NCBI GenBank assembly: GCA_964579205.1
Contig: CAZOFH010000001.1
Coordinates: 1 to 64,000 of the forward strand
From: UBA7867 sp964579205
GTDB taxonomy: Bacteria; Bacillota; Clostridia; Christensenellales; UBA1242
Length of the DNA: 64,000 bases
Reading direction: 5' to 3'
Each line of letters opens with the position of its first letter. Within the stretch, counting starts at the first letter, position 1. Positions 43,212 through 52,213 of the stretch are shown piece after piece. The notes under the pieces were generated by a model, which made no database searches, had not been told where the DNA came from, and saw only the letters and a list, made by a program, of their open reading frames with translations. The position numbers and the translations under genes are program-made.

Positions 43212-43889
43212 ATGTCAGACGACAATATGTTATTTTTGATAGCAGGCAGCACGGGCGCAGGCAAAACCACTATTATTAGGAGTGCTATTGAATTGTTTGG
43301 CAAAGCAAATCTCGACACTTTCCCCACCTGCACCACTCGAGCACCTCGAGAAAACGAGGTAGACGGCAAGGACTACATATTTTTTGACAAAGATGACTTT
43401 CGTTCTGCGATAAAGCGACACGAGGTAGTCGAGGCAAAGCGCGTTTACAACAATTTTTATGGCACGCACCTACCCGCCATTATCTCAAAGATGAGCGAGA
43501 CCAAGGTACTCATCAAGGATTTTGATGTGCAAGGGTACCAAAATGTAATGCGCCGCATCGACCGCGGGCTGAGGATAAACCACCTCCCGCCCCTACCTAT
43601 GGTGTCCGTCCTAATCGACGCCCCTGACGAAGTGCTACTATCGCGCATCACCTCGCGCAATGACAACACAAATATTGCCGAAAGGCAGCAGTATCTCGAT
43701 AGCGAGCGAGAAAGTAAAATGCACAATGTGTACGACTACCGTATTGGCAATTCTACCCAAGACCCGAGCATCTGCCTCAATACATTGTGCGAAATAATCA
43801 ACAAGGAATATGCTAGGCATTATGGCGAGCCCTTAGCCTCCCTCCCCGACTACGATTCAGACTGCCTAGCCGACCAAGCCAAAATGTAG
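43212..43889 (+). CDS. Guanylate-kinase-like protein
   Basis: 225 residues. P-loop GSTGAGKTTI; a GMP-site-like TCTTRAPRENEVDGKDYIFF; VEAKRVYNNFYGT in place of the usual EWAEVHGNYYGT; then a lid region SRITSRNDNTN. It is clearly of the guanylate kinase fold, but the second signature is changed and there is a ~30-residue polar C-terminal extension. It may be the cell's GMP kinase or a paralogue. It stands alone with its own promoter and terminator, divergent from ylxY. Confidence 0.72.
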   Translation: MSDDNMLFLIAGSTGAGKTTIIRSAIELFGKANLDTFPTCTTRAPRENEVDGKDYIFFDKDDFRSAIKRHEVVEAKRVYNNFYGTHLPAIISKMSETKVLIKDFDVQGYQNVMRRIDRGLRINHLPPLPMVSVLIDAPDEVLLSRITSRNDNTNIAERQQYLDSERESKMHNVYDYRIGNSTQDPSICLNTLCEIINKEYARHYGEPLASLPDYDSDCLADQAKM

Positions 43890-43896
43890 AATAATT

Positions 43897-43930
43897 ACTC
43901 TCAAGGTACAATCTTGAGGGTTTATTTTTT
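43897..43930 (+). terminator. Terminator of the guanylate-kinase-like gene
   Basis: ACTCTCAAG, 7-base loop, CTTGAGGGT with one wobble, then a T-rich run. Confidence 0.72.
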
Positions 43931-44105
43931 ATTCATAATTTTAGAGAAATTATCTCACAAGGTTTTGCCTTAATTTGCCACATAGTAGCATTTTTTGACT
44001 ATTATCCTACACAAATTTGCAGGTAAATCACCAAAACGCGCTTTTTATCAAAATCTATATTCTATTCAAAAACAATTAAAAATCGAAAAAAAAATAAGAA
44101 TAATT

Positions 44106-44155
44106 AACAAAAAAATCACTAATAACATTCCTATAGTTTGTAATTATTAGTGATT
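44106..44155 (-). terminator. Terminator of rlmN
   Basis: On the minus strand TCACTAATAA and TTATTAGTGA form a 10-bp stem with an 18-base loop, followed by seven Ts. The A+T-rich ~175 bases to the left hold nothing else I can assign. Confidence 0.7.
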
Positions 44156-44167
44156 AATTTTTATTTA

Positions 44168-45226
44168 TTATTCAGTTTTATTGGCTGCATCATTGTCAAT
44201 TATTGAGTTGCGTAACTGCCCGCACGCACCACCGATATCATCACCAATAGTACGCCGAACTGTCGCCGAAACGCCCAATTTTGTGAGCATATTCGCGAAT
44301 TGCTCCGCCTTTTTGTGAGTCACTGTTTTGAGGTCGCGCTCTTCGACTGCATTGAGCGGAATTAAATTGATATGACTCGGGAACCCTTTGACTAGACTCG
44401 CTAATTCCCTCGCACACTCGGGCGAATTGTTGACCCCGTCGGTGAGCGCATACTCAAAAATCACACGACGCCCAGTAATCGCGAAATATTCTTTTGCTGC
44501 ATCCACTATTTGACTCACCGAATATTTATTCGCGATAGGCATAATTTGCCTGCGTATCTCATCATTCGGCGCGTGAAGCGAAATCGTCAGCACAATTTGC
44601 AAATCTTCGTGAGCGAGTTTTTGGATACATGGCACTATCCCGCACGTAGACAGTGAAATATTACGCTCCGAGATATTTAGCCCATCAGGCGAATTGATGA
44701 GCCTAATAAACTTGATGACATTGTCATAATTGTCGAGCGGCTCGCCGCTCCCCATCAATACAACATTGGTGATCGCGCGGTCACGGTCTTTTTTGCCGCC
44801 CAAATACGCATTGACTAGCAGTACTTGACTCAAAATCTCGCCACTAGAGAGATTCCTAACCAGCCCATTGAGTGTTGAGGCGCAAAATTTGCACCCCATT
44901 CTGCACCCAACCTGAGTAGAGACACACAGCGTGTTGCCATATTTGTAACTCATCAACACGCCCTCGATGATATTGCCATCGCACAACTCGTATGCGAATT
45001 TTTTGGTGCCGTCCTTGCCCTCTAGCACGGTGTGTATTTTGAGCGGAAAATCATAAAATCTTTGCAATAATTTGCCTTTTAAGTCGTTAGAAATGTTGCT
45101 GAAATCGCTGATTTTTTTGCCTAACACAATATTGTCCATCAACTGACGCGCTCTGAATGGCTTTTCGCCCAAATCCTGTATCAGCCGCTGCAATTCGTCA
45201 AAACTGTAATCCTGTATTACTTCCAT
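44168..45226 (-). CDS. rlmN: Dual-specificity 23S rRNA/tRNA adenine C2-methyltransferase
   Basis: 352 residues. N-terminal helical accessory domain, radical SAM core with CRMGCKFCAS (about 104-113), GSGEPLDN, and the C-terminal methyl-carrying Cys in GACGQLR. It methylates C2 of A2503 in 23S rRNA and A37 of some tRNAs. The start ATG at 45226 follows GAGGGTAAATT. Confidence 0.96.
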   Translation of the reverse strand: MEVIQDYSFDELQRLIQDLGEKPFRARQLMDNIVLGKKISDFSNISNDLKGKLLQRFYDFPLKIHTVLEGKDGTKKFAYELCDGNIIEGVLMSYKYGNTLCVSTQVGCRMGCKFCASTLNGLVRNLSSGEILSQVLLVNAYLGGKKDRDRAITNVVLMGSGEPLDNYDNVIKFIRLINSPDGLNISERNISLSTCGIVPCIQKLAHEDLQIVLTISLHAPNDEIRRQIMPIANKYSVSQIVDAAKEYFAITGRRVIFEYALTDGVNNSPECARELASLVKGFPSHINLIPLNAVEERDLKTVTHKKAEQFANMLTKLGVSATVRRTIGDDIGGACGQLRNSIIDNDAANKTE

Positions 45227-45245
45227 AATTTACCCTCACTAAAAA

Positions 45246-45274
45246 ATAAAAAGTGGCAAAATGCCACCTTTTTG
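45246..45274 (-). terminator. Terminator between rpsO and rlmN
   Basis: Minus strand: AAAAAGGTGGCA, 3-base loop, TGCCACTTTTTATTTTT. It ends rpsO and separates it from rlmN. Confidence 0.82.
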
Positions 45275-45275
45275 A

Positions 45276-45530
45276 TTAACGCAAGCCAAGCTCGGCATTG
45301 AGTTTCCTATAACTCTCCAAATCGGTGCGCTCCAAGTATTTTCTCAAACCTTGGCGCTTACCTACCAATTTCAACAAACCACGACGTGTGTGGTTGTCAT
45401 GTGGATGCTGCTTTAAGTGTGCGGTCAAGTGGTTGATCCTCTGAGTCAACAAAGCGATCTGAACCTCGGTAGAACCAGTGTCCTGCTCATTCTGACCGTA
45501 CTTAGCAATAATCTCTTGCTTAGTCATCAT
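45276..45530 (-). CDS. rpsO: 30S ribosomal protein S15
   Basis: 84 residues, close to the normal 88-89. Family segments: DTGSTEVQIALLTQRINHLT, HPHDNHTRRGLL, LVGKRQGLRKYL. It binds 16S rRNA in the central domain. The start is the ATG at 45530 (a second ATG follows at once), 10 bases after GGAGG. The pnp gene that usually follows is absent from this window. Confidence 0.97.
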   Translation of the reverse strand: MMTKQEIIAKYGQNEQDTGSTEVQIALLTQRINHLTAHLKQHPHDNHTRRGLLKLVGKRQGLRKYLERTDLESYRKLNAELGLR

Positions 45531-45650
45531 AAACTCTATTCCTCCAAAAATAATTTCGCCCAAAACTGCGCAAAACGCGGAATAAATTCGTAAAGCCCAG
45601 TAATAGGTAGTGTTGTTATTTTAGCACAAAAATTGCGATTTGTAAAGGGG

Positions 45651-46823
45651 TTAATCAAAAAATGCCAATTTTTCTGCAATAACTAGGTCATTTTTGCGCA
45701 CATACTCCACTAGATTGGTCGTATTGCGATATTTTTTCTTTGATTTGGGCAGATTTTTGACAATAAGACTCTCGGCACATACGCCGCACCCGATGACAGT
45801 GGACACCCCAAACATTCTATCTTCGACATACTTTGATTTGTGACCGAATTTACAAAAGCCAACATTCTCAAAACAGCCATTCTCTACCTCGGTGCAGTAC
45901 AAAAAGTACGGTTCAAAATCCCGCTCTAGTAGATAGTCATTGACCTCTTGATGAATTTTGCGCTGTGCAACAATCGCCTTGTCATCGGTGAGCGGCAGAA
46001 TAGTATTCTTGGGACAAAATCTCGCAAAAAGGTCGATGCATGTCACCCCAAACTCCAGGCTAGTCTTGATACTGCGCATCAACTGCAGATCGCGTTCTTT
46101 CTCCAGCCCGACGACTAGACGAATAGAGATTTCAAAGCCGTATTCGACCAGCAATTCAATAGGCGCCCTCACCTCACGCAACTCAAAATGCTTGTGAATG
46201 CAACGCAGGGTGACCATATTAAAGGTCAGCGCATTGAGAATAAAGCGTACATTGGCGAATTTTTTGACAACATCTAGTTTCTCTCTCGTGAGGTGTCTAG
46301 CATCGCTCAACTCGATATTTATCTCGCATAATGGAAACGCCGCGAGTGTCAAAATTTGCTCAATCTGCACTGGGTCAAAAGCGAGCAGATTACCTGTAAA
46401 GCAAATCGCCTTGACAAAATAACCTTTTTTGCGTATCATATCGCGCGTCGCCTGCACTTCTGCGACCAAACTCTCAAAATATCTATCATAATATCTGTGC
46501 GACTGTTTGTAAATCACTCTGTCGCAATTTGAGCATTGGTTGTCACAGATGGGCACCCCAATCTCTAATAGCACATCGCTATCATTGCGCACAATTCCCA
46601 TTTCCCCAGCATAGGCACCGACGAGCAAGTTTGACTTGCGAAAATCCATATGCTTCTCTACAAACAAAAAGTCTCTCAAATCATCCAAATTTGGGTATTC
46701 TGCCGCATACTTTTTGACGATTTCAGTCGGAAATTGCGCTCTAAATTCTTCTGTCCACGGGAATTTTGTAAAATCCTTTTCACTCACAGGTGGTTTTGCT
46801 TTTGTGATTTTCGTTTTTGGCAT
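45651..46823 (-). CDS. Divergent HemZ-like radical SAM protein
   Basis: 390 residues against about 490-500 for HemZ. The Fe-S motif CDNQCSNC (C93, C97, C100) is intact but the context IGVPICDNQC differs from the usual YIGIPFCPTRC. The GGGTPT loop is replaced by CFTGN. The later HemZ framework is visible: INIELSDARHLTREKLDVVK, VGLEKE in place of VGLPGE, and a C-terminal FENVGFCKFG then a Gly/Cys-rich segment aligning with ENVGYCKPG of HemZ. HemZ is an oxygen-independent coproporphyrinogen oxidase relative. It lies just after recJ, near where hemZ is found in Clostridia. Whether it still acts on porphyrins is doubtful. Confidence 0.68.
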   Translation of the reverse strand: MPKTKITKAKPPVSEKDFTKFPWTEEFRAQFPTEIVKKYAAEYPNLDDLRDFLFVEKHMDFRKSNLLVGAYAGEMGIVRNDSDVLLEIGVPICDNQCSNCDRVIYKQSHRYYDRYFESLVAEVQATRDMIRKKGYFVKAICFTGNLLAFDPVQIEQILTLAAFPLCEINIELSDARHLTREKLDVVKKFANVRFILNALTFNMVTLRCIHKHFELREVRAPIELLVEYGFEISIRLVVGLEKERDLQLMRSIKTSLEFGVTCIDLFARFCPKNTILPLTDDKAIVAQRKIHQEVNDYLLERDFEPYFLYCTEVENGCFENVGFCKFGHKSKYVEDRMFGVSTVIGCGVCAESLIVKNLPKSKKKYRNTTNLVEYVRKNDLVIAEKLAFFD

Positions 46824-46833
46824 AAATTCCTCT

Positions 46834-49227
46834 TTAATAAGATTTTAATATCAATTCAAGTTTGTTATAAAAGTTTGAATTATTGAGACTAGTCGACGGC
46901 TTGTTGGTCATAGTGATATAATAATTGCCCTGCTCGTCATTAATTTGGAGCAAGCCCAACTGCTCAAAAGTCAGCACGCTCGCCACAAATTGCACATAGT
47001 TCAAATCTTTTTGCATTTTTTTGAGTTTGTTGTAATAATTGTAATCGTCAAAAGCGACGAGGCTAGATTTGCACGCCCTCTTGATTATATGGAAATAATC
47101 TCCAAAAACTTTTCGGCTCAAATCCACAAATCTAAAAGGCGAAAAAATCAGCGGTGTAGAACTAGGCAAAAAAATCTGCGCCTTTGTACAGTTGTTTAGA
47201 TGCACAAGATAAGCCTCATCCAACACGCTATCGAGCAGAATTATCCTAGAGAAATTGTGATAATCGTTCTTTATCGCAGGGCAGAGACATACAGTATTAT
47301 AGCCACAGTTGTTGGTCAAATTGAGGTATTCATAACACAAGATTTTGGATTTTTCGGCATAATGGTCACAAAAATCCTTGTAACTCTTGAGTGTGTTGGC
47401 AATGACCAGCGTACCATACAGGCTGCCTTGGTTTTGCCCTAGCAGAGATGCCAGATTATGCTTGTTGTATGTACAAAACCTTGACATTACTCCGTCAGAA
47501 TGTAGCGACAACTGCTTTATATACTCGCCACCGATACGCTCTTCGCCGACATTCGGTGCAGCGCAAAGTTGCAAATGCTTGACAATGCCCTTGCAACTTT
47601 TTGTCCCTCTGAATGTATCCACGAGCAACTCAACCACGCACTCTTTCATACTGCTCTGACTGAGCAAATTGAAGTACTGCCCACTATTAAATGCCAATAG
47701 ATTGACCGTAGGCGTCTGAATGGTGAGGTGATTTGCATTGCTCTTGAGCGGGGCGACATTTGCTTTTTCAAACTGTATCCTAAAATTGGGCACAGCATTC
47801 TGACACCCAAAAGGCTCTAGCCTAGATAGCCCCTCTAGCCTAGATAGACTGATGTCAGCAATATCGATATCTAGGTCATACTCACAGTACGGCTCAAAAT
47901 ACTCATCGCTGTAATTTTGGGCAATCAAATCCTCAATCCTAGTCTTAAACTCTGCGATCTTGTCCTGATGCACAGTCATCCCCGCAGCCATTACGTGACC
48001 ACCGAAACTAGTCATCATATCTTGAGCTTGAGTCAGTACCTCGTGAATATTAATCCCGTCAATGCTGCGACTCGACCCCTTGTAAAATTCGCCCTCTTTG
48101 CCTAGCAAAAAAGTCGGGCGCTTGTATTCGTCAGTAATTCGCGCAGCCACTATCCCTAGTATGCCTATGCTCCACTTGTCGCTGTACATTACTATTGCTT
48201 TTTTGTTGGACAAGTTTACCTTTTTGAGACGGTTGACACAGTCGACGTAGACGACATTGCACAATTCTTGCCTCTCGGTGTTGTATTCTAGTATTTGGGC
48301 GACCAGTGCCTTGATTTTTGCTTTATCTTTCTCGATATAGAGTTGCAAACTTTGGTTTGCATCCCCCATTCTACCCGAAGCATTGAGTTTGGGCGCGATT
48401 TTAAAACTGATATCCTGACTCGAAATCTTGTTGCCAAGTTTTAGCTCTTTGCAAAGGGCGACGATGCCGTCAGGAAAAGCCTTGAGTGGCGCGTCCAACC
48501 CAAAACGAACTATCACCCTATTTTCATCCACCAGCGGCACAATGTCTGAAACAGTAGCAATAGCGCAGACTGGCAGATACTTTTTCATCACATCCTTGTT
48601 TGACAACGCCTCTACAATTTTGAGAGCGACCCCCGCCCCGCACAATTCCCTAAATGGGTAGCGCTGGTTGGGCAATTTTGCATCAATGATGAGACATTGC
48701 GGCAAAATTTCAGGACAGTCGTGGTGGTCGGTAACGATTACATCGATTCCCTTTGACTTGATATATTCTACCTCTTCGTACCCGCTGATGCCACAGTCGA
48801 CAGTGATGATTAGGCTGGGCGCAAACTCATCTATTACAAAATTGACCGCATCCCGTGTCAAGCCATACCCGTCTGAGTACCTATTCGGCAAAAAGGTGTT
48901 TGCCTCACAGCCGACCGAGCGAAAATAGTCTAGCAAAATGTAACTACTAGTGATGCCGTCTACATCATAATCACCAAAAATGAGGATACGCTCTTTGTCC
49001 TTTAACGCCCTCTGAATACGCTCGACCACTTTATCCATATCGTTAAACAAATATGGGTCGTGCATCTCCTCTAGTTTCGGGTTCAAAAAACTATCTATCG
49101 CCTGATCATCCTGATATCCGCGCTGCAAAATTATCTCCGCAACATCTTGAGTAACGCCGAATTTTTGCGAAACGCGCTCTATCTCTTGTACTGTATATTG
49201 AATTTTGTTATGCTTTTTAAACTTCAT
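46834..49227 (-). CDS. recJ: Single-stranded-DNA-specific exonuclease RecJ
   Basis: 797 residues. DHH motif region DYDVDGITSSYIL, VTVDCGISG, VTDHHDCPE; DHHA1 domain with GGHVMAAGMTV; OB-fold near residue 460; and a long C-terminal domain (about 560-797) as in Bacillus RecJ. It degrades single-stranded DNA 5' to 3' in recombination and mismatch repair. The start follows AAAGGACGAAAA. The radical SAM gene begins 10 bases later. Confidence 0.95.
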   Translation of the reverse strand: MKFKKHNKIQYTVQEIERVSQKFGVTQDVAEIILQRGYQDDQAIDSFLNPKLEEMHDPYLFNDMDKVVERIQRALKDKERILIFGDYDVDGITSSYILLDYFRSVGCEANTFLPNRYSDGYGLTRDAVNFVIDEFAPSLIITVDCGISGYEEVEYIKSKGIDVIVTDHHDCPEILPQCLIIDAKLPNQRYPFRELCGAGVALKIVEALSNKDVMKKYLPVCAIATVSDIVPLVDENRVIVRFGLDAPLKAFPDGIVALCKELKLGNKISSQDISFKIAPKLNASGRMGDANQSLQLYIEKDKAKIKALVAQILEYNTERQELCNVVYVDCVNRLKKVNLSNKKAIVMYSDKWSIGILGIVAARITDEYKRPTFLLGKEGEFYKGSSRSIDGINIHEVLTQAQDMMTSFGGHVMAAGMTVHQDKIAEFKTRIEDLIAQNYSDEYFEPYCEYDLDIDIADISLSRLEGLSRLEPFGCQNAVPNFRIQFEKANVAPLKSNANHLTIQTPTVNLLAFNSGQYFNLLSQSSMKECVVELLVDTFRGTKSCKGIVKHLQLCAAPNVGEERIGGEYIKQLSLHSDGVMSRFCTYNKHNLASLLGQNQGSLYGTLVIANTLKSYKDFCDHYAEKSKILCYEYLNLTNNCGYNTVCLCPAIKNDYHNFSRIILLDSVLDEAYLVHLNNCTKAQIFLPSSTPLIFSPFRFVDLSRKVFGDYFHIIKRACKSSLVAFDDYNYYNKLKKMQKDLNYVQFVASVLTFEQLGLLQINDEQGNYYITMTNKPSTSLNNSNFYNKLELILKSY

Positions 49228-49241
49228 TTTTCGTCCTTTAC

Positions 49242-49275
49242 AAAAAGCCTCCCGTATAGTTTTGGAAGGCTTTTA
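49242..49275 (-). terminator. Terminator between secF and recJ
   Basis: Minus strand: AAAAGCCTTCC and GGGAGGCTTTTT with one wobble and a 10-base loop. It ends the secDF unit ahead of recJ. Confidence 0.78.
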
Positions 49276-49277
49276 TT

Positions 49278-50309
49278 TTATTCTTCAACAGGCGTAGCAG
49301 TTGCCTCTGCGGCTGCTTCTTTCTCTGCCGCTTTTGCCGCTTTCGCTTTTGCTTTTTCACGAATGCCAAATTTTGAATTTTTCGCCATCATCGCAGCCCA
49401 TAGTGGAGCCGAGATAAAGATTGCTGCATAAGTACCCGCAATCAGACCAATTAAGATTGGGATAACGAATTCTGACATTTGAGGCACACCGATGAGTGCC
49501 AGCATAAAGATTGCCACAATAGTAGTAATCGAGGTGTTGAGAGTACGGTTGAGCGTTTGCTTGATAGACAAATCCGCGATCTGCTTGTTTGACAATTCGT
49601 CAAGACTAGGCTTGCTTAAATTCTCTCTTACACGGTCGAATACGATAATTGTGTTGTTGATTGAGTAACCCAATATGGTAATAATCGCCGCCACAAAAGA
49701 ACTATTGACCTCAATCCTAAATATCAGCACGCACGCGCACATTATCAAGACATCGTGGAACAATGTAATCATTGCCGCCACACCGCTCAAAAATTCAAAT
49801 CGAATCGCTATATAAATAAGGATAAATATCAGTGCAATAAAAATCGCTAGCAGCGCATTGGTAAGCAATTCAGCACTAGCCGAAGCGCTCTTTGACTCCG
49901 CATTGGTAATCTCGTATTGAGGAAAGTCCTCACTGAGTGCTGTCACGATAGCGGTATTGATCTCCGACATATCGTCCACACCGTCTTTGTTTTGATATTG
50001 GATAGATACAGCCTGTTGACCAGACTCACCCTCCAACTGTGCTTGAGCAAGACTCAGCCCCTGTTCTGCCAGCACCGACTCAGCAGTGCTAACAATGTTA
50101 TTGTACTCATCAGTACTGATCTCGGTAGATGACTTGATAGTGATGACATTACCACCAGTAAAATCCATACCAAGGTTAAAACCGCACGCTAGCAGCATAA
50201 TAGCACCGACCAAAATAATGGTAGCACTAAACATTACAAAATATTTTGTCCAACGGCTAGGAGTAAAATTCCGCTTAAAATCGTCAAATTTACTTTTATG
50301 CAAGTTCAA
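49278..50309 (-). CDS. secF: Protein translocase subunit SecF
   Basis: About 343 residues. Six membrane helices with one large periplasmic-side loop (about 40-135); family motifs GCNLGMDFTGG-like GFNLGMDFTGGNVI, SVNSSFVAAIITILGYSINNTIIVFDR and the C-terminal GLIAGTYAAIFISAPL. An alanine/glutamate-rich tail is at the end. It works with SecD using the proton or sodium gradient to aid protein export. The likely start is TTG 50309, overlapping the end of secD. Confidence 0.95.
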   Translation of the reverse strand: MNLHKSKFDDFKRNFTPSRWTKYFVMFSATIILVGAIMLLACGFNLGMDFTGGNVITIKSSTEISTDEYNNIVSTAESVLAEQGLSLAQAQLEGESGQQAVSIQYQNKDGVDDMSEINTAIVTALSEDFPQYEITNAESKSASASAELLTNALLAIFIALIFILIYIAIRFEFLSGVAAMITLFHDVLIMCACVLIFRIEVNSSFVAAIITILGYSINNTIIVFDRVRENLSKPSLDELSNKQIADLSIKQTLNRTLNTSITTIVAIFMLALIGVPQMSEFVIPILIGLIAGTYAAIFISAPLWAAMMAKNSKFGIREKAKAKAAKAAEKEAAAEATATPVEE

Positions 50310-51603
50310 TTACGTCTTCCCCCCTTTTCAAGTTGTAAGATTTGGCATTGTTGGAATTAAGTGGGTAATACGTCATCAACAAGCCTCTAGTCACGACTAG
50401 TGAAGTAAACATACTCAATGCGGTACCAATGAGCAGCGTGATCGCGAAACCACGGATAGAGCCAGTCCCCAGCAAGATAAGTATCAATGAAACCACGATA
50501 GTCGTAATGTTTGAGTCGAGGATGGCAGCCAAAGACCTCTTGAAACCGCTACGGATAGACTGATTGATCCTCTTGCCCGCCGCATATTCCTCTTTGATAC
50601 GCTCAAAGATAATAATGTTGCCGTCAATCGCCATACCGATAGACAGGATGATACCTGCGATACCAGCCAGTGTAAGCTGTACAAATGGCAACGCCTGCAA
50701 GAAGAACAGTGTCAAGATGACATAAAAGCACAGTGCAATGCTAGCCATCACGCCCATCATCTTGTATCGCCAAATCATAAATGCAAAGATAAGCAAAATC
50801 GCGATACCACCAGCGATCAAGCCGTATTTCATCGCATCCACACCCAAGGTAGCGCTGACTACGGTATTCTCGAGCAGAGTCAGATCGAGTGAGAAAGTAC
50901 CACTCAAAATCTGTGTAGCGAACTCCTCTGCCTCTTGCTGAGTATCCATACTACCAGAAATAAATGTCTTGCCCCCTGCGATAGCCTCGTTTACAGTAGG
51001 CGCAGAAAACAACTCACCATTACGGTAAATATAAATCTGACTACCAGTCTGCTGTTTGGTCAATTCGTAAAAAGCCTGAGCCCCTTCGGCATCAAACTCA
51101 ATACTCACACCCCATTCCAAAGTACCGCTAGATGTCTGCTGTTGCGAAGCGTACGCATTGACGATATTCTCACCAGTCAAAACAGCCTCGTGAATATGAC
51201 CATCAGTGTCCTCTTCTGCCTTAAACTCTAGTGATGCAGGCTGACCTATGAGGTCAAAAACTGTCTCTGGGTCAGAAACATCTGGCACCTCGACCCTGAT
51301 ACGATTGCCCTGCTGAATGGTGATGACAGCCTCAGAATATTCCTCGGTAATCATCTGGGTAATACGAGTCTTGGTCGCGAGCAATTTCTGCTCAAAGTCG
51401 CCCTCTTCGCCCTCTTTCTCGGTAGCCTCGTACACAGCCATTACGCCGCCCTTGAGGTCTAGACCCAACTTAATCGAATTGGCAAAACCATTGTAAGTAT
51501 AATGAGTAAAAGGTATGTCAAAACTAGCAAAAGCCAACACAAAACCTAAAACCAAAAATATGCCAATAAATATAAATCTCTTTATCGCTGTAGGCTTATT
51601 CAT
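50296..51603 (-). CDS. secD: Protein translocase subunit SecD
   Basis: 435 residues. One N-terminal membrane helix, D1 motif LGLDLKGGV, a ~200-residue outer P1 region, then five helices with GMAIDGNIIIFERIKEE and GFAITLLIGTALSMFTSLVVTR. Start ATG 51603, 8-9 bases after AAGGAG; the frame is open far upstream, but that part is A+T-rich non-coding sequence. It overlaps secF by 14 bases. Confidence 0.96.
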   Translation of the reverse strand: MNKPTAIKRFIFIGIFLVLGFVLAFASFDIPFTHYTYNGFANSIKLGLDLKGGVMAVYEATEKEGEEGDFEQKLLATKTRITQMITEEYSEAVITIQQGNRIRVEVPDVSDPETVFDLIGQPASLEFKAEEDTDGHIHEAVLTGENIVNAYASQQQTSSGTLEWGVSIEFDAEGAQAFYELTKQQTGSQIYIYRNGELFSAPTVNEAIAGGKTFISGSMDTQQEAEEFATQILSGTFSLDLTLLENTVVSATLGVDAMKYGLIAGGIAILLIFAFMIWRYKMMGVMASIALCFYVILTLFFLQALPFVQLTLAGIAGIILSIGMAIDGNIIIFERIKEEYAAGKRINQSIRSGFKRSLAAILDSNITTIVVSLILILLGTGSIRGFAITLLIGTALSMFTSLVVTRGLLMTYYPLNSNNAKSYNLKRGEDVIELA

Positions 51604-51630
51604 TCTCGAAACTCCTTGTAGATACTTGCT

Positions 51631-51659
51631 ATTATAATATAAATCTAAGATTAAGTCAA
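51631..51659 (-). promoter_or_regulatory. SigA promoter of secDF
   Basis: Minus strand: TTGACT, 17-base spacer, TATAAT, 28 bases before the secD start. Confidence 0.82.
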
Positions 51660-51769
51660 TTAATTTTGGGTTTTTTATCAAATAAATTATAGACAAAATA
51701 AAAAAATTTATAATTTGGTAATAGACATATTGAATAAAGCATATAATTTTAAAACAAACAGGAGGAATT

Positions 51770-52171
51770 ATGGCAAAATCAAAGGAAATCAGTGCCGAGT
51801 CAGAGCAACACGCATTCTTGGGAGTGCTAAAAGGCACTTTTTGGGCAATATCAGTCTCACTGCTATGCGTATTAATCTTTGCTTTTATTATAAAATTCAC
51901 CACCCTTAGCGAAGGACTCATCTCCCCTATCAATCAAGGCATAAAAATCGTCAGCATCCTAGTAGGCGCATTTGTAATGAGCAAAAAAATCCGCTCAAAT
52001 GGCTGGCTATGGGGAATAATCCTAGGTATGGCGTATACCGCACTCGCATTCCTGACTTTCTCAATACTAGACGGGCATTTTGAATTCAACATCAGCGTAC
52101 TCAATGACCTCCTGTTCGGCAGCATCACTGGGCTAATATCAGGCATTATCGCTTTTGCTCTAAAAAAATAA
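51770..52171 (+). CDS. TIGR04086-family membrane protein (sporulation-associated)
   Basis: 133 residues, four hydrophobic segments, matching the small membrane proteins found near yajC/secD in Clostridia (FLGVLKGTFWAISVSLLCVLIFA in segments; NQGIKIVSILVGAFV; LNDLLFGSITGLISGIIA). The family is common in endospore formers; its function is unknown. AACAGGAGGAATT precedes the ATG. The gene faces yajC and is divergent from secD, unlike the common same-strand arrangement. GTAATA (51719-51724) and CATATAAT (51740-51747), 15 bases apart, resemble a SigE-type promoter. Confidence 0.82.
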   Translation: MAKSKEISAESEQHAFLGVLKGTFWAISVSLLCVLIFAFIIKFTTLSEGLISPINQGIKIVSILVGAFVMSKKIRSNGWLWGIILGMAYTALAFLTFSILDGHFEFNISVLNDLLFGSITGLISGIIAFALKK

Positions 52172-52209
52172 AGTACTCGGGCTAACCCAATCGGCTAGCA
52201 GAGTACTTT
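52170..52209. terminator. Bidirectional terminator between TIGR04086 and yajC
   Basis: AAAGTACTC and GAGTACTTT enclose a 22-base loop, with runs of A and T outside. Confidence 0.8.
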
Positions 52210-52213
52210 TGTT

